In this document: positions 61,370 through 64,000 of the stretch, one piece after another
How the letters are laid out: every line of letters begins with the position of its first letter
Numbering within the stretch: position 1 is the stretch's first letter
Origin: UBA1413 sp964650525
GTDB taxonomy: Bacteria; Bacteroidota; Bacteroidia; Bacteroidales; Prolixibacteraceae
DNA: 64,000 bases
NCBI GenBank assembly: GCA_964650525.1
Contig: CAZYUA010000007.1
Coordinates: 62,001 to 126,000 of the forward strand
Reading direction: 5' to 3'
Translations under genes and position numbers: made by a program
The notes under the pieces: model-generated
Database searches by the model: none
What the model saw: the letters and a program-made list of their open reading frames with translations, nothing else
Told to the model about the DNA's origin: nothing

Positions 61370-63217
61370 CTATTCTTTAACGAACTTCTGCACCTCCGGT
61401 CCGCGGGGGGTCATTATCCTGACCAGATACATGCCGTTCTGCAAATGACCCACAGGCAAGATCAGTTTCTGCTGTCCGGTGGTAGCCTGCGAAAGCTGAA
61501 GACGCCCTGCCAGGTCGAAAATTTCCACCCGTGTAACCTCTTCTGCATGGTCTATGGTCAATTGCGAACGGGCAGGTACAGGGTAGAGAAGTATTTTTCC
61601 CACGGTTGAGGGATCCAGCCCAGAAGGCCACTTGTGGCCGGAGATCAGGAAATCATCCACTTCCCAGGCAGCAGCCCCTGAAGTGGTCGACTCATACACA
61701 AAGGCAACATGGTACTTCCCGGTGAGAAAAGCACCAAAGGTATATAGTCCCGATGGGACCCAGGTAAAACTTCCCGCAGAAAAAGTAAAACTCTGGGTGA
61801 CAGGGGTCCAGATGGCAGCAGCGATTCCGTCAGGAGTATACGAACCATTGAACATGTCGGAAATCAACACCTTCAGGTCCGGACCGGAATAGTTTTTGGC
61901 CGTGCGGAAACTGAATCCGATGTTATCGGCCTTGTCGCCGGTAATGGCAGGAGAAACCAGCCAGTCTTCATTCTCCCTGGCACTTCCGGAGTACCCGTTG
62001 AGGTAGGCATACCCATTGTTGTTGTACTGCGCAGGGGTCCACAACTGGTCTCCCTTAATGCTGACCTGCTGAAAAGGTTCAAGGGAAGTTTCAAAATTCA
62101 CATAGAGAAGGGTATCCCTGGGTTGTTCGGTAAAAAATTTCACCAGCACGGGTTGGGTCTGCTTGTTGGGGGTTGGTTCATCGTCTGTGGCAACAAACCA
62201 GGCATCGTAGTGGGTCCTGTCTGTTAAAAAGGATACACCCGATGTGTATGCTTCCCCGGCAACAGCAACATCAGCACTTCCACCGGAAATTGCTCCTTCG
62301 GGAGCTGTTCCGAGAAAAACCTGCTCTGCCGATGGAGCGGGGTCCCCGTCCTTAATCACAACAAAATAAACTTTACCGGGTTCGTCGAGACTTACTTGTA
62401 AATCCACAGAGGTGGACTTGATATTGGTCACCTTGGGAAAGCCGGAACTGAAAACCGGAGGAGTCACATCACCCCCGGCAGGGGCTGTCACCGCATCAGC
62501 CCAGGTTTTGGCAACCCGGATTCCGTCAATGGTGATTTTCTGACCCGCATTATACTGCCGCAGCGCAATGGATCCGGGGATGATATCTGTCTGGGAACCG
62601 TCGGTCAACGGTCCGATGGAGGGGTTGGCAGGCTCTGTGGCTGGAACATCGGCCGTGATGATATACAAACTCACCACGTCGTTTTTTTCGCCCTCCACAA
62701 TTTCATATTTCAGGACAAACAAATAAGTGGTCCCTTTGGTAAAGGCTCCTCCCGTCATGGTGGTGGCCGTGTTGCTGCCTACAGACAAACCAAAATTAAA
62801 GGGGTCGGCAGTTCCGGAGGTAAACACCTTCCCCCTGAAAGTAGTACCGGTCGGATCTCCGCCCAGGTGGAGGAAATATCCGTCAACCAGGGCATCAGCC
62901 TTGACCATGAAGGAAGCATAAACAGTTCCGCTGGTCTGGAGGGCAAATGTCTTATTCACATCCTCGCCGTTGTTGTCCAAAGCAGCTGCTCCCCCGATGC
63001 CGGATAAGGGATAACCGGGAAAGGTAAGCCCCGGAACCACTACACTCACCGGCTCAGCTGTGCCGCTATGGGCTTTCCAGCCTACGGCATTTAAGAAAGA
63101 TCCGGCAGGAAAATCAAAATTCTCAACCAGTAAGGCCTGTGAAAACCCCTGAAAGGAAGACATCAGAAGAATGGCTGATAAAAACGTCCACTGTAAAAGA
63201 TGTAAAGCTTTTTTCAT
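61370..63217 (-). CDS. T9SS-secreted multi-domain beta-sandwich protein
   Basis: 615 residues with a signal peptide (to about GFSQ). Domains in order: a ConA-like sandwich (about 27-255), an Ig/FN3-like region with TPPVFSSGFPKVTNIKSTSV (about 255-385), a choice-of-anchor J-type sandwich (about 390-535; DWLVSPAITGDKADNIGFSF) and a T9SS type A sorting domain (about 540-615; LYPVPARSQLTID, LQNGMYLVRI). No catalytic motif is seen, so it is probably an adhesin or binding protein on the surface. Its sandwich resembles the C-terminal halves of the DUF5689 proteins. It lies upstream of the EEP lipoprotein gene, separated by a strong hairpin. Confidence 0.8.
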   Translation of the reverse strand: MKKALHLLQWTFLSAILLMSSFQGFSQALLVENFDFPAGSFLNAVGWKAHSGTAEPVSVVVPGLTFPGYPLSGIGGAAALDNNGEDVNKTFALQTSGTVYASFMVKADALVDGYFLHLGGDPTGTTFRGKVFTSGTADPFNFGLSVGSNTATTMTGGAFTKGTTYLFVLKYEIVEGEKNDVVSLYIITADVPATEPANPSIGPLTDGSQTDIIPGSIALRQYNAGQKITIDGIRVAKTWADAVTAPAGGDVTPPVFSSGFPKVTNIKSTSVDLQVSLDEPGKVYFVVIKDGDPAPSAEQVFLGTAPEGAISGGSADVAVAGEAYTSGVSFLTDRTHYDAWFVATDDEPTPNKQTQPVLVKFFTEQPRDTLLYVNFETSLEPFQQVSIKGDQLWTPAQYNNNGYAYLNGYSGSARENEDWLVSPAITGDKADNIGFSFRTAKNYSGPDLKVLISDMFNGSYTPDGIAAAIWTPVTQSFTFSAGSFTWVPSGLYTFGAFLTGKYHVAFVYESTTSGAAAWEVDDFLISGHKWPSGLDPSTVGKILLYPVPARSQLTIDHAEEVTRVEIFDLAGRLQLSQATTGQQKLILPVGHLQNGMYLVRIMTPRGPEVQKFVKE

Positions 63218-63415
63218 ACTCTATCTGTTTGTTAATAAATACTTTTCACGTTTATTCAATCGTAATAATGCATAAAATTACGAATAATCGCGAAGAAACG
63301 GTTCATCCGGTTTGGAAAAACCTTGTCTTGTTAATAACAATCCCCGTCATCCTCCCTGTTCCGGACGAAAGGAAAACAGGCAAAAAGGAAATTTTCCGTC
63401 CCGGGGTAACAGACA

Positions 63416-64000
63416 TTAACCCATTTCGACGACTACCGAATGAGAGGTTCCTGCTTCGTAAACCGGAATCAGGTTTGAGCCGTGTTCCTTTCCGTCGAGG
63501 GTAACCCGGGCAACGCCTTTGCACACATGGTTCTTGTTGATGACCTGGATCCGAAAGGTTGCCCCCCTGAATTTCCGGGTAACGGAAAAGCCATCCCACT
63601 CCCGGGGGATGCAGGGATTGATTAACAATCCGTCGTATTGGGGCTGAAGACCCAGGATATACTGGCTTACCGCATAGAAATTCCAGGAGGCGGTACCTGT
63701 GAGCCAGGAGTTTTTGGCCTCGCCCGGTCTGAAAGCATCCTTGCCGGCAACCATCTGGGCATATACATAAGGCTCGGTTTTGTGAAGATCGCTGATCTCC
63801 TCAAGAAAGGAAGGGCAGATCTTTTTGTAATAATCCCACGCCCTGTCACCCCGCCCGATCATCGTTTCGCCGATCATGACCCAGGGATTGTTATGGCAGA
63901 AAACCGCAGCATTCTCCTTATATCCGGGAGGGTAACTGGAGATTTCGCCGTACTCGATGTAGTAACGGGTAAAGGCAGGGTTGTTCAACACCAGGCCATA
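63416..64000 (-). CDS. GH94-type disaccharide phosphorylase (N-terminus cut by window edge)
   Basis: About 195 residues of the C-terminal part, open to the right edge. The GH94 block YPPGYKENAAVFCHNNPW is clear, followed by GRGDRAWDYYKK and TGTASWNFYAVSQYILGLQ. These match cellobiose or chitobiose phosphorylases, which split beta-linked disaccharides with phosphate into a sugar 1-phosphate and a free sugar. The family is about 800 residues, so most of it is outside the window, including the catalytic Asp. The specific sugar cannot be told. No signal peptide can be judged. Confidence 0.8.
   Translation of the reverse strand, partial: YGLVLNNPAFTRYYIEYGEISSYPPGYKENAAVFCHNNPWVMIGETMIGRGDRAWDYYKKICPSFLEEISDLHKTEPYVYAQMVAGKDAFRPGEAKNSWLTGTASWNFYAVSQYILGLQPQYDGLLINPCIPREWDGFSVTRKFRGATFRIQVINKNHVCKGVARVTLDGKEHGSNLIPVYEAGTSHSVVVEMG

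Noticed and set aside
1..64000. Mobile elements, CRISPR arrays or prophage
   Set aside because: No transposase, integrase, phage structural gene, terminal repeats or regularly spaced repeats were found.

Overview
The window is a gene-dense chromosomal segment of a Bacteroidota bacterium, most likely Bacteroidales or a close relative. The evidence is the repeated TAnnTTTG promoter box just upstream of starts, two type IX secretion (T9SS) C-terminal sorting domains, a TonB-dependent receptor operon, an S46 dipeptidyl-peptidase, DUF58, DUF4292 and DUF5689 proteins, and the neighbour sets dut-TPR-DUF4292-EnvC and tig-clpP-clpX. I see no phage, insertion sequence, CRISPR array or rRNA. One tRNA (Leu, anticodon UAG) is present. 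Both edges cut a gene: clpX on the left and a GH94-type phosphorylase on the right.

Layout. 1-9 kb: protein quality control (clpX, clpP, trigger factor), tRNA-Leu, lptB and tatC on the minus strand, then recQ and ahcY on the plus strand. 9-18 kb: a Rieske-like lipoprotein with changed ligands, a small membrane protein, greA with a hairpin in its leader, a HIT protein, dnaE, trxA, a DUF58 protein and, coupled to it, a GH32-fold protein that has lost all three catalytic residues. 18-24 kb: YceI, a Crp/Fnr regulator and the dut-TPR-DUF4292-EnvC operon. 24-29 kb: an unrecognised exported protein, a cytoplasmic pullulanase, alanine dehydrogenase, tsaE and gcvH. 29-42 kb: a macroglobulin-like protein carrying a TonB plug but no barrel, B12-dependent ribonucleotide reductase, waaA, a U32-family protein and several cell-envelope proteins. 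42-46 kb: a three-enzyme sugar-modification cassette. 46-53 kb: rnhA, an S46 dipeptidyl-peptidase, an M23 peptidase, dxr, rseP and tatA.

52.7-63.2 kb is the most interesting part. A tightly packed operon (gaps of 3, 7 and 3 nt) encodes a TonB-dependent receptor, two tandem DUF5689 surface lipoproteins and a T9SS-secreted endonuclease I. It is flanked by two exported endonuclease/exonuclease/phosphatase-family enzymes and a second T9SS cargo protein. The organisation resembles a polysaccharide-utilisation locus, but the enzymes are nucleases. I infer a nucleic-acid (phosphate or nucleoside) scavenging locus in which the DUF5689 lipoproteins take the place of SusD.

Most assignments rest on family motifs read directly from translations. 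Functions of the DUF proteins and of the locus as a whole are inferences. No database search was run.
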